From contig NZ_QUNS01000007.1 in assembly GCF_003387615.1 (NCBI RefSeq), forward strand, positions 1 to 64,000: a stretch of DNA of 64,000 bases, read 5' to 3'. The notes beneath the pieces were generated by a model. That model had not been told where the DNA came from, made no database searches, and worked only from the letters and a program-made list of their open reading frames with translations. This DNA comes from Tenacibaculum gallaicum (GTDB lineage Bacteria; Bacteroidota; Bacteroidia; Flavobacteriales; Flavobacteriaceae). How positions within the stretch are numbered: position 1 is the first letter of the stretch; the number at the start of each line of letters is the position of its first letter. This document shows positions 36,344-43,410 of this stretch, piece by piece. The translations under genes were made by a program, and so were the position numbers.

Positions 36344-36708
36344 GACTTCTTATTTTTATTCACTTCTTTTAAAATACTCTCTAGTTCTTGAATATCCATT
36401 TTGTTTTCTTTCATAAAAAATGATACCATGCTCTTGAAAGAACCTCCAAAATAACCGTTCATTAACTTATGCAAACTCTCATTACTATACTCAGACTTTT
36501 CCACCAATGGGTAGTAAACATATCCCCTACCTTTTGACTCGTGCCCCACAAACTCTTTGGTCTCCAAAATCCTTATAATAGTTGAAACAGTATTATATGC
36601 TGGTTTTGGATCAGGTAATTCAGTTATTACTTCTTTTACTGAAGCTTTTTTTAACTTCCATAATACCTGCATTATTTGCTCTTCTGCCTTCGTTAATTGT
36701 CTATTCAT
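36340..36708 (-). CDS. BlaI/MecI-family transcriptional repressor
   Basis: A 122-residue cytoplasmic winged-helix repressor: LTKAEEQIMQVLWKLKKASVKEVI, then PAYNTVSTIIRILETKEFVGHESKGRGYVYYPLV (the recognition helix and wing), and a C-terminal dimerisation helix pair. BlaI proteins bind palindromes and are inactivated by cleavage by the M56 partner. Its gene sits 1 bp after the lipoprotein gene and overlaps the M56 gene. The perfect palindrome at 37220-37255 is the obvious operator. Confidence 0.94.
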   Translation of the reverse strand: MNRQLTKAEEQIMQVLWKLKKASVKEVITELPDPKPAYNTVSTIIRILETKEFVGHESKGRGYVYYPLVEKSEYSNESLHKLMNGYFGGSFKSMVSFFMKENKMDIQELESILKEVNKNKKS

Positions 36709-36709
36709 T

Positions 36710-37183
36710 TTATTTATTTAAATATTTCACATTGCCACACTGGGCAAATTTTTCTTTCCTTGTTAAGTCTATTTTTAACTTTGTGATATTTTCAGTCAGC
36801 AGTTGTTCATATTCTCTCTTTTTACTACTGGTAACATTTTCATTCATTACTTTAAACACCATATAATTTACTTCTCCATCTTTATTAAAATAAATTTTAT
36901 TGAGTATTTTCACAGAACTGTCTTTTATTCCCCAATCAAAATCATTATCTTTTAAAATCTTCCCTACTTGTTTATGAAAATCACCCCATGATTTCGTTAC
37001 TTCCTTATATTCTTCATCTGTTGTAAATTCTGGATTTAATAAATTTTTATACTTAGTATCTAGATCTAGCTTTTTTACTTTATTAATTGCTGCTTCATTT
37101 TGAAGATTTACAACCTCTCCTTCATTTTCTTTATTACATGAAAACAACACAATAAGTGAACAAACCAATAATAACTTTTTCAT
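36710..37183 (-). CDS. small lipoprotein, first gene of the BlaI operon
   Basis: A 157-residue lipoprotein (lipobox VLFSC, Cys16). The mature part is helical and charged. It then shows KILNKIYFNKDGEVNYMVFKV, which matches the first strands of the TonB-like C-terminal domains on two other proteins of this operon. No enzyme motif is seen. It is the first gene below the palindromic operator, so it is probably the most directly derepressed product. Confidence 0.78.
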   Translation of the reverse strand: MKKLLLVCSLIVLFSCNKENEGEVVNLQNEAAINKVKKLDLDTKYKNLLNPEFTTDEEYKEVTKSWGDFHKQVGKILKDNDFDWGIKDSSVKILNKIYFNKDGEVNYMVFKVMNENVTSSKKREYEQLLTENITKLKIDLTRKEKFAQCGNVKYLNK

Positions 37184-37213
37184 ATTTAACGCTTTATATT
37201 TTTATAACCACAA

Positions 37214-37221
37214 CAAATATA
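37214..37221 (-). promoter_or_regulatory. promoter of the BlaI/M56 operon
   Basis: TATATTTG on the minus strand matches TAnnTTTG. It abuts the palindrome on its upstream side, so a bound repressor would cover the region between the -7 and -33 boxes. Transcription would start near 37208, about 25 nt before the lipoprotein ATG. Confidence 0.65.
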
Positions 37222-37255
37222 ACTAAAAAATTAGTTTAAACTAATTTTTTAGTTA
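37220..37255. promoter_or_regulatory. 36-bp perfect palindrome, probable BlaI operator
   Basis: The sequence is an exact inverted repeat centred between 37237 and 37238. It is built of two 14-bp boxes, each itself palindromic in form ACTAA-N4-TTAGT, joined by TTAA. It overlaps the promoter of the minus-strand BlaI operon and ends about 25 bp before a TATCTTCG box of the divergent DUF456 gene, so it could control both directions. Confidence 0.7.
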
Positions 37256-37306
37256 ATAAATATGTAACAAAGCTTTTATATCTTCGTCTTATCAATAAAA
37301 AAGTTA

Positions 37307-37807
37307 ATGGATATATTTTTAGTAATACTCGGTTTTGTATTTGCTTGTTTAGGAATTATTGGTTCATTTTTACCAGTATTACCTGGTCCTATTACTAGTT
37401 GGGTAGGTTTGTTATTGTTACATTTAACAAAAGCTGTTCCTCAAAATTGGACATTTTTAGGAATCACTTTAGCTATTGCTGTCATTATCTTTTTTCTTGA
37501 TTACTTTATTCCTGCTATGGGAACTAAACGATTTGGAGGCACCAAATATGGAGTATACGGTACTACTATCGGTTTAATTGTGGGATTACTCTCTCCTATT
37601 CCTTTCGGAATTTTAATTGGCGCTTTTGTAGGCGCTTTGGTTGGTGAATTAATTTATGATAGTAAAGATACTAACAGAGCAATCAAGGCATCATTTGGTG
37701 CTTTCTTAGGCTTTTTAGCTTCTGCAACCATTAAGTTTTCAATTTCTATGATATTCTTAGTACTGTTTTTTGTTAAGTTCTGGGAGTATAAAGGCGCTTT
37801 CTTTTAG
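37307..37807 (+). CDS. DUF456 family membrane protein
   Basis: A 166-residue integral membrane protein with about five hydrophobic helices. The family pattern is clear: IIGSFLPVLPGPITSWVGLLLLHL at the start, then FIPAMGTKRFGGTKYGVYGTTIGLIVGL and GALVGELIYD with glycine-zipper-like helices. The function of DUF456 is not established. It is divergent from the BlaI operon and shares its palindromic control region. TATCTTCG near 37279 is the likely promoter box. Confidence 0.9.
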   Translation: MDIFLVILGFVFACLGIIGSFLPVLPGPITSWVGLLLLHLTKAVPQNWTFLGITLAIAVIIFFLDYFIPAMGTKRFGGTKYGVYGTTIGLIVGLLSPIPFGILIGAFVGALVGELIYDSKDTNRAIKASFGAFLGFLASATIKFSISMIFLVLFFVKFWEYKGAFF

Positions 37808-37984
37808 GAATAAGCTCGTTATATTTAGCTTTTTACTTCCAACCATGAGATTCCTCCTCGTACCTCGTTCGGAATGACAGGTATTCATGTACACTAAGTC
37901 CCCAGATTGGAGCATTTATTTGAGTTCCTCAAAAAGAGAGTGCGGAAAATGGGAAATAACTACTAAAACACGTAACTAAACTGC
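37808..37984. other. intergenic region with dispersed-repeat remnant
   Basis: No gene is seen. At 37855-37885 a CCTCGTTCGGAATGACA-type sequence closely resembles one arm of the inverted repeat at 52976-52990, suggesting members of one dispersed intergenic repeat family. The rest is unremarkable. Confidence 0.4.
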
Positions 37985-38093
37985 AAAAAAAAAGCAACCC
38001 ATCTAAGGGAAGCTTTCCATTGGTTAACAAAACCATGATACTATTTAAAGTATCTAACAACACAACTAAATGCTGTCCTTTTAAAATTAGACA
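37985..38093 (-). ncRNA. unannotated small RNA, about 109 nt
   Basis: On the minus strand a well-formed promoter (TTG at 38128-38126, 19 bp, TATATTTG at 38106-38099) is followed by about 109 nt. The stretch folds into hairpins GCTGTC/GACAGC, GATACT/AGTATC and GGTT/AACC, and then an intrinsic terminator: AAGC-CCC/GGG-GCTT with an AA/AA bulge (37992-38015) and nine T residues (37985-37993). No open frame of note lies inside. It diverges from lysS. I cannot assign it to a family; a 6S-type RNA is one possibility because of its size and housekeeping-like signals. Confidence 0.6.
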
Positions 38094-38098
38094 GCCTG

Positions 38099-38128
38099 CA
38101 AATATACATCCTTTTTTAAAACCTACAA
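38099..38128 (-). promoter_or_regulatory. promoter of the small RNA
   Basis: TTG, 19 bp, TATATTTG read on the minus strand. The start point would be near 38093. Confidence 0.65.
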
Positions 38129-38169
38129 ATAAAAATTACTTTTTTTATAAAATCTATATGATACTACCG

Positions 38170-38200
38170 TTGTCTAATTTTGTAATAGATTGTATCTTTG
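38170..38200 (+). promoter_or_regulatory. lysS promoter
   Basis: TTG at 38170-38172, 20 bp, TATCTTTG at 38193-38200: an exact Bacteroidota promoter. It predicts a start near 38206 and fixes the lysS start codon at 38236, because the longer frame from 38020 would begin upstream of the promoter. Confidence 0.78.
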
Positions 38201-38235
38201 CACCTTTAAACAAAAATTACTTAAAAATTAAGTCA

Positions 38236-39933
38236 ATGCAATTATCAGAACAAGAAGTTGTACGTAGAGAAAAACTATCAAAATTACGTGAATTGGGTAT
38301 CAATCCATATCCAGCAGATTTATTTCCATTCAATTCAAATTCCAAACAGATTAAACAGGAGTTTAAGGAAGGTAAGAAGGTAGTTATTGCTGGTAGGTTA
38401 ATGTCTCGTCGTATTCAAGGAAAAGCTTCTTTTGCTGAATTGCAAGATAGTGAAGGACGCATTCAGATATATTTCAACAGAGATGAAATTTGTACAGGTG
38501 AAGACAAAACTTTGTACAACGAAGTATACAAAAAGTTATTAGATATAGGTGATTTTGTAGGTATTGAAGGAGAGTTGTTTAAAACTCAGGTTGGAGAAAT
38601 CACTGTAATGGTAAAAGATTTTAAATTGTTAAGTAAGTCTTTAAAACCTTTACCGTTACCAAAAGTAGATGCTGAAGGAAATACTTTTGACGGATTTACC
38701 GACCCTGAAATGCGTTATCGTCAGCGTTATGCTGATTTGGTGGTGAATCCGCAAGTAAAAGAAGTATTTGTAAAACGTACGAAGTTATTCAATGCCATGC
38801 GTCAATTTTTCAACGATGCTGGATATTTTGAAGTAGAGACACCTATTTTACAACCTATTCCTGGTGGAGCTGCTGCAAGACCTTTCGTTACACATCACAA
38901 TGCTTTAGACATTCCGTTATACATGCGTATTGCGAATGAGTTATACTTAAAGCGTTTGATTGTTGGTGGTTTTGATGGTGTATATGAGTTTTCTAAAAAC
39001 TTCCGTAACGAAGGAATGGATAGAACACACAATCCTGAATTTACCGCAATGGAAATTTATGTAGCTTACAAAGACTACAACTGGATGATGGAGTTCACTG
39101 AAAAATTACTAGAGCATTGTGCTTTAGCTGTAAATGGAACTACAGAAGCTACTTTTGGAGAACATAAAGTTGACTTTAAAGCTCCATATGCACGTGTTAC
39201 TATGGCTGATTCTATTAAGCACTTTACTGGTTTTGACATCAACGGAAAGTCGGAAGATGAAATTCGTAAAGCTGCTCAAGACATGGGTATCGAGGTAGAT
39301 GATACGATGGGTAAAGGAAAGTTAATTGATGAAATTTTTGGTGAGAAATGTGAAGGAAACTACATTCAACCAACATTCATTACTGATTATCCAAAAGAAA
39401 TGTCTCCATTGTGTAAAGAGCACCGTGATAATCCTGAATTAACGGAACGTTTTGAGTTAATGGTATGTGGTAAAGAAATTGCCAATGCATACTCTGAATT
39501 AAACGACCCTATCGATCAACGTGAGCGTTTTGAAGCTCAGTTAAAGTTAGCTGCTCGTGGTGATGATGAAGCTGGTGAGTTTATCGATCAAGATTTCTTA
39601 CGTGCCTTAGAATATGGTATGCCTCCTACTTCTGGATTAGGAATTGGAATGGATCGTTTAATTATGTATTTAACGAACAACCCGTCAATTCAAGAAGTAT
39701 TATTCTTCCCACAAATGAAACCTGAAAAGCAAGCTCCTTCTGTTGAATTAAACGACGATGAAAAAGCTGTATTAGCTTTATTAGAAAAAGCTGAAAAAAT
39801 AGGTTTAAATGAGTTAAAAGCTCAAAGTGGTTTGTCTAATAAAAAGTGGGACAAAACTATTAAAGGACTAACTAAAAACAGTCTTGCTAAAGTTGAAAAA
39901 ACAGAGGAAGGTTTGTTTGTAGAAATCGTATAA
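38236..39933 (+). CDS. lysS: lysine--tRNA ligase (class II)
   Basis: The enzyme charges tRNA-Lys in the cytoplasm. From the ATG at 38236 the product has 565 residues: an OB-fold anticodon-binding domain (about 50-150; VVIAGRLMSRRIQGKASFAELQD) and a class II core with motif 2 (FRNEGMDRTHNPEFTAMEIY) and motif 3 (GMPPTSGLGIGMDRLIM). A C-terminal extension of about 60 residues resembles a small helix-turn-helix (ALLEKAEKIGLNELKAQSGLSNKKWDKTIKGL) and is common in Bacteroidota LysS. An upstream in-frame stretch back to 38020 is not part of the gene: it precedes the promoter and has no homology to the family. Confidence 0.96.
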   Translation: MQLSEQEVVRREKLSKLRELGINPYPADLFPFNSNSKQIKQEFKEGKKVVIAGRLMSRRIQGKASFAELQDSEGRIQIYFNRDEICTGEDKTLYNEVYKKLLDIGDFVGIEGELFKTQVGEITVMVKDFKLLSKSLKPLPLPKVDAEGNTFDGFTDPEMRYRQRYADLVVNPQVKEVFVKRTKLFNAMRQFFNDAGYFEVETPILQPIPGGAAARPFVTHHNALDIPLYMRIANELYLKRLIVGGFDGVYEFSKNFRNEGMDRTHNPEFTAMEIYVAYKDYNWMMEFTEKLLEHCALAVNGTTEATFGEHKVDFKAPYARVTMADSIKHFTGFDINGKSEDEIRKAAQDMGIEVDDTMGKGKLIDEIFGEKCEGNYIQPTFITDYPKEMSPLCKEHRDNPELTERFELMVCGKEIANAYSELNDPIDQRERFEAQLKLAARGDDEAGEFIDQDFLRALEYGMPPTSGLGIGMDRLIMYLTNNPSIQEVLFFPQMKPEKQAPSVELNDDEKAVLALLEKAEKIGLNELKAQSGLSNKKWDKTIKGLTKNSLAKVEKTEEGLFVEIV

Positions 39934-39957
39934 GTTATTTCTGAAACTGAATATAAT

Positions 39958-39989
39958 TAAAAAGCAATCTCGTTTGAGATTGCTTTTTT
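39958..39989 (+). terminator. lysS terminator
   Basis: AAGCAATCTC-GTTT-GAGATTGCTT is a perfect 10-bp stem followed by a T run. Confidence 0.88.
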
Positions 39990-40086
39990 GTTTGGTTTTT
40001 ATGCTTATTTAGATAACTTAGCTATAAACAGATATAAGTCAATAAAAAGAACTCATATCTCCAATAACGAAATGTAATTTGAAAAA

Positions 40087-40464
40087 ATGAGCGAATCAAA
40101 AGAGACAAACAAGATATTACAAAGAATTTTAGAATTACTTGCCAAAAACGAAGCTCGTATTAGCACGAATGAAATTACTGCGGAAGGTGATGAATTAATT
40201 AAGAAGGCTGAAAAAGAAGCAGAAGATGCTTCTAAAAAAATACAATCAACTTTTGATCGGATTCACGATAAACTTTTCAATTTTAATAATATGCTCATAG
40301 CTGCATTTCTTGGGTTAAGTAAATTTCCAACTAATAACACAATCTTGAGTCTTTGGATGGCAATCCTGCCTATTGCAAATTTGATTTACTTAATGTTTTT
40401 GGAATATTGGCAAATGGAAATTTATAGACACGTTGCGAAGCGAATGGAATGGAATGGGAACTAG
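40087..40464 (+). CDS. small membrane protein with coiled coil, probably truncated by frameshift
   Basis: I do not recognise a family. The 125-residue product has an acidic/basic coiled-coil N-terminal half (1-60) and two hydrophobic helices (about 66-80 and 86-105) ending in WQMEIYRHVAKRMEWNGN. The stop falls just after three AATGG units (40443-40457). Moving into the frame that one unit less would give adds 43 codons with another hydrophobic helix. The present product is therefore probably a truncated form. It is not closely linked to a functional neighbour. Confidence 0.65.
   Translation: MSESKETNKILQRILELLAKNEARISTNEITAEGDELIKKAEKEAEDASKKIQSTFDRIHDKLFNFNNMLIAAFLGLSKFPTNNTILSLWMAILPIANLIYLMFLEYWQMEIYRHVAKRMEWNGN
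40443..40457 (+). repeat. (AATGG)3 pentanucleotide repeat at the end of a coding frame
   Basis: Three exact AATGG units are followed by GAAC. Because five is not a multiple of three, loss or gain of a unit switches the reading frame. With two units the upstream protein continues in frame to 40589. Confidence 0.7.
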
Positions 40465-40589
40465 ACTTAAATAAAGATGTAAAAAAATATGGAAGCATGA
40501 TTAAACGACAAAATTTAAAGTCATTATTGTCAATTTTTACAACATTTGGACTTTTTATCTTTTTGGTAATTAAAATTTTGACTTATTAA
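40449..40589 (+). pseudogene. out-of-frame C-terminal extension of the 40087 gene
   Basis: Read from the second ATG of the repeat, 46 codons encode MEWELDLNKDVKKYGSM, a basic stretch IKRQNLK, then a hydrophobic helix (SIFTTFGLFIFLVIKIL). This looks like the true end of the upstream membrane protein, separated by a 5-bp expansion. A separate small gene starting at ATG 40449 or 40497 is the alternative. Confidence 0.5.
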
Positions 40590-40762
40590 AAATAACAACT
40601 AACAATCTATAACGGTGAGTTCTACTATATCCAAATTTAGTTAGAATTGATATTACTAGGGCTAAACCCCAAATTAATGCATAAAAACCTGTAACTGACA
40701 GTTATTCAACACCAATAACTAAAATTTTCATATTCGCAGTTTTTTCATAACTTTAAAGAGCT
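40590..40762. other. intergenic region before comEC
   Basis: No gene is seen. TAACTTTA at about 40749-40756, one base off TAnnTTTG, lies only 6 bp before the comEC ATG and is the likely promoter, giving a nearly leaderless transcript. The short palindrome AACTG-A-CAGTT lies near 40696. Confidence 0.4.
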
Positions 40763-42790
40763 ATGAAAAAATTGTTAGAATACCCTCCTTTTCACTTTTT
40801 GGTGTGCCTTATTATTGGAATAACTCTTCAGTTTTATACACAGATTTGGCAATATAACCTTCTTTATTTAGGCAGTTCCTTATTAGGTTTTTTAATCATT
40901 CTCTATTTTTTAAAAAGATTACAAAAACGAAAAATATTTAGCGTAGTTAGTTTGTTATTGTTTATTCTTATTGGAATTAGCGCTACATATATTCGTAATC
41001 CGAAGAATTATACGAATTATTATGCACTTCATTTGACTAACACCTCCTCTTCTATAGTCACTATACAAAAAGTATTAAAACCAGGAAACTACTATACAAA
41101 ATATGTTGCTAAAGTTTCACAGGTAGATTCTACCAAAACCACTGGATATATTCTTCTAAACATTCAAAAGGATAGTACACGAGCCTCACTAGCTGTAGGT
41201 AATCGTGTTTTCATTAAAACTCCCTTTAAAGAGTTAGTTCCACCTTTAAACCCACATCAATTTAATTATAAACAGTATTTAACGAAACAATATATTTACC
41301 ATCAAGTATTTTTAAACAAGGAACAACTCAAACAACTTAAAGACACTGATTTTTCTCTAGTAGGTTTGTCTGCTAGTATCAGGAAAAAAGTACAGGTCTC
41401 TTTAAAAAAGTATCATTTTACTAATGATGAATTTGCTGTGATAAACGCTTTGTTACTTGGTCAGCGACAAGAAATATCCAAAGAGTTATTAAATAGTTAT
41501 ACGAATGCTGGTGCTATTCATATTTTAGCTATTTCTGGGTTACATATTGGTATTTTACTCTTACTCCTCTCCTTTTTGTTTAAACCTATAGAAAAGCTTC
41601 CTTACGGAGTACTTATAAAAACCGTTTGTATAGTATTGCTTCTTTGGAGCTTTGCTTTTATAGCTGGTTTATCCGCCTCAGTGGTTAGAGCAGTAACTAT
41701 GTTTACTTTTATAGCAGTTGGGCAATCATTTAAACGTAAAAAAGTTATAGAATACTCATTAATCAGTTCGATGTTCTTCCTACTTTTGATGAAGCCAATG
41801 TTTTTATTTGATGTCGGGTTTCAATTAAGTTATTTAGCAGTTTTTGGCATTATTTGGGTACAACCTTTACTCTACAACCTCTGGAAACCTAAGTTTTGGC
41901 TACTTGATAAAAGCTGGAGTTTGTTTACGGTTTCGATAGCAGCACAAGCAGGAATATTACCTATTAGCTTATATTACTTTCATCAATTCCCAGGGCTATT
42001 TATCCTTTCAAACTTAATTATCATTCCTTTTTTAGGTGGAATATTATTCTTTGGAATTGTAGTAATACTTTTAGCTACCTTAAATAGCTTACCTCAGTTT
42101 ATAGCTGACAGTTATGGGATTATTATTTCAACAATGAATCATATTGTCGATTGGGTTTCACATCAAGAAGTTTTTTTATTGAAGGAAATTTCTATGTCTT
42201 TAGTCGCTATGGTAGCTTGGTATATTTTTATTATTCTCTTATATAAAGCTTGTGTACATAAAACATTAAAAAGGATTACTCTCTTATTGACTTCAATTAT
42301 AGTTCTACAAGGGGTTTATATGTATGAAAAACATCAAACCAACAGTAAAAGTGAATTCATTATTTTTCATAAAAGTCGACACTCAGTTCTGGGAAAAAGA
42401 AATGGTAAAAAGCTAACAATTTTTAGTTCTTTAAATGATTCTATTCTTTATCAACAAAAATTATTACAATCTTACAGGGTTGGTGAAGATGTTTCTTCTA
42501 AAAGTGTTGATTCATTTTTTAACATTATCTCATACAAAAACAAACAAGTTTTAATTGTAAATAGTTTGGGAGTGTATCAAATAAATGGTATTCAAAACCC
42601 AATAATTATTCTACAAAACAGTCCTAAGATAAATTTAAACAGACTTATTTATAGGCTAAAGCCTCAACAAATTATAGCTGATGGTAGCAACTATAAATCG
42701 TATATTATTAGATGGAAAGAAACTTGCTATAAACAAAAAACACCATTTTGGTATACTGGCCAAAATGGTGCTTATATTTATAAAGAATAG
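40763..42790 (+). CDS. comEC: ComEC/Rec2-family DNA uptake channel protein
   Basis: An inner-membrane protein thought to pass single-stranded DNA into the cytoplasm. The 675 residues have N-terminal helices, a DUF4131-type OB-like region (about 75-190; LKPGNYYTKYVAKVSQV, NPHQFNYKQYL) and the Competence domain (about 225-500) with LLGQRQEIS, AGAIHILAISGLHIGIL and AGLSASVVRAVTMF. The C-terminal part (about 520-675) is too short and lacks the HxHxDH motif of the metallo-beta-lactamase domain present in B. subtilis ComEC, as often in Bacteroidota. The 3' end of the gene contains a terminator-like hairpin for the convergent gene. Confidence 0.93.
   Translation: MKKLLEYPPFHFLVCLIIGITLQFYTQIWQYNLLYLGSSLLGFLIILYFLKRLQKRKIFSVVSLLLFILIGISATYIRNPKNYTNYYALHLTNTSSSIVTIQKVLKPGNYYTKYVAKVSQVDSTKTTGYILLNIQKDSTRASLAVGNRVFIKTPFKELVPPLNPHQFNYKQYLTKQYIYHQVFLNKEQLKQLKDTDFSLVGLSASIRKKVQVSLKKYHFTNDEFAVINALLLGQRQEISKELLNSYTNAGAIHILAISGLHIGILLLLLSFLFKPIEKLPYGVLIKTVCIVLLLWSFAFIAGLSASVVRAVTMFTFIAVGQSFKRKKVIEYSLISSMFFLLLMKPMFLFDVGFQLSYLAVFGIIWVQPLLYNLWKPKFWLLDKSWSLFTVSIAAQAGILPISLYYFHQFPGLFILSNLIIIPFLGGILFFGIVVILLATLNSLPQFIADSYGIIISTMNHIVDWVSHQEVFLLKEISMSLVAMVAWYIFIILLYKACVHKTLKRITLLLTSIIVLQGVYMYEKHQTNSKSEFIIFHKSRHSVLGKRNGKKLTIFSSLNDSILYQQKLLQSYRVGEDVSSKSVDSFFNIISYKNKQVLIVNSLGVYQINGIQNPIIILQNSPKINLNRLIYRLKPQQIIADGSNYKSYIIRWKETCYKQKTPFWYTGQNGAYIYKE
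42731..42770 (-). terminator. terminator of the thioredoxin gene, inside the comEC coding end
   Basis: CACCATTTTGG (42741-42751) and CCAAAATGGTG (42760-42770) form a perfect 11-bp stem with an 8-nt loop. On the minus strand it is followed by TTTTTTGTTT. It therefore fits an intrinsic terminator for the thioredoxin-like gene whose stop is 24 bp away, although it lies within the last 20 codons of comEC. Confidence 0.75.
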
Positions 42791-42793
42791 ATT

Positions 42794-43312
42794 TTACATG
42801 GCGCTTTTAAAGTTTTTTTCAAACTCTTTCCATGGTGTATTCTTGTAATTATCCTTATTAAAATATGCTAGTATTTTTTCAAATCTTTTTTCTTCTAAGT
42901 ACCCAGGTACATTTTGTAACAATTGTCTTTCTGCATTAAAAAAAGCTGTTGACGGGTAGCTTAACTGCCCTTTCATAATCGCTGCTGCTAACTGATGATA
43001 TCCTCTTCTCCCTTGAGCTTCATACTTAAAAGTTTTTCCTTGAAAAGTAATATCGTGTTTTGCTTCTCCGTTTAATTTTACTGGGTAATAATGCGTATTG
43101 ATATACTCTACAATTGTTTTATTTTTATAAGTGGTTTTATCCATTTTTTTACACCAACCACACCAATCGGTATAAATATCTACTAAAATTGGTTTTGGGT
43201 CTTTTTCACTCATTTCCATTGCCTTTTCAAAGCTTAACCAATTTACTTTATCCTGTGCCTTTACCCCTAGTGAAATAACGGTTAAAACTACTACTAATAT
43301 TATTTTTTTCAT
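42794..43312 (-). CDS. secreted thioredoxin-fold protein
   Basis: A 172-residue exported protein: signal peptide about 1-19 (ending VKAQ), then a thioredoxin fold with the active site WCGWCKK (Cys51, Cys54). DIYTDWCGWCKKMDKTTY and PVKLNGEAKHDITFQGK belong to the DUF255/thioredoxin_7 type. The cis-proline loop is SYPSTAFF. It probably reduces or isomerises disulphides in the periplasm. It is monocistronic and convergent with comEC. Confidence 0.9.
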   Translation of the reverse strand: MKKIILVVVLTVISLGVKAQDKVNWLSFEKAMEMSEKDPKPILVDIYTDWCGWCKKMDKTTYKNKTIVEYINTHYYPVKLNGEAKHDITFQGKTFKYEAQGRRGYHQLAAAIMKGQLSYPSTAFFNAERQLLQNVPGYLEEKRFEKILAYFNKDNYKNTPWKEFEKNFKSAM

Positions 43313-43345
43313 ACTCCTTAAGTCTCAATAAGTGTTCCAAATTTA

Positions 43346-43380
43346 CAAAAAAACCTGCCAATATTTAAAATTGACAGGTT
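43346..43380 (-). terminator. terminator downstream of the first POT gene
   Basis: On the minus strand AACCTG-TCAAT and ATTGG-CAGGTT pair with one mismatch each side, followed by seven T residues. Confidence 0.75.
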
Positions 43381-43410
43381 GTAAAATATTGTTTTAACGT
43401 TTATTTAGAG

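Noticed and set aside
34832..36708. Beta-lactam resistance locus
   Set aside because: BlaI and M56 proteins are present but the sensor penicillin-binding domain and a beta-lactamase gene are missing.
38219..38233. tRNA-Lys-like hairpin before lysS
   Set aside because: ACTTAA-AAA-TTAAGT can pair, but the stem is all but GC-free and its loop does not look like a lysine anticodon loop.
38020..38235. N-terminal extension of LysS by 72 residues
   Set aside because: It lies upstream of an exact promoter, lacks family similarity, and overlaps the divergent small RNA.
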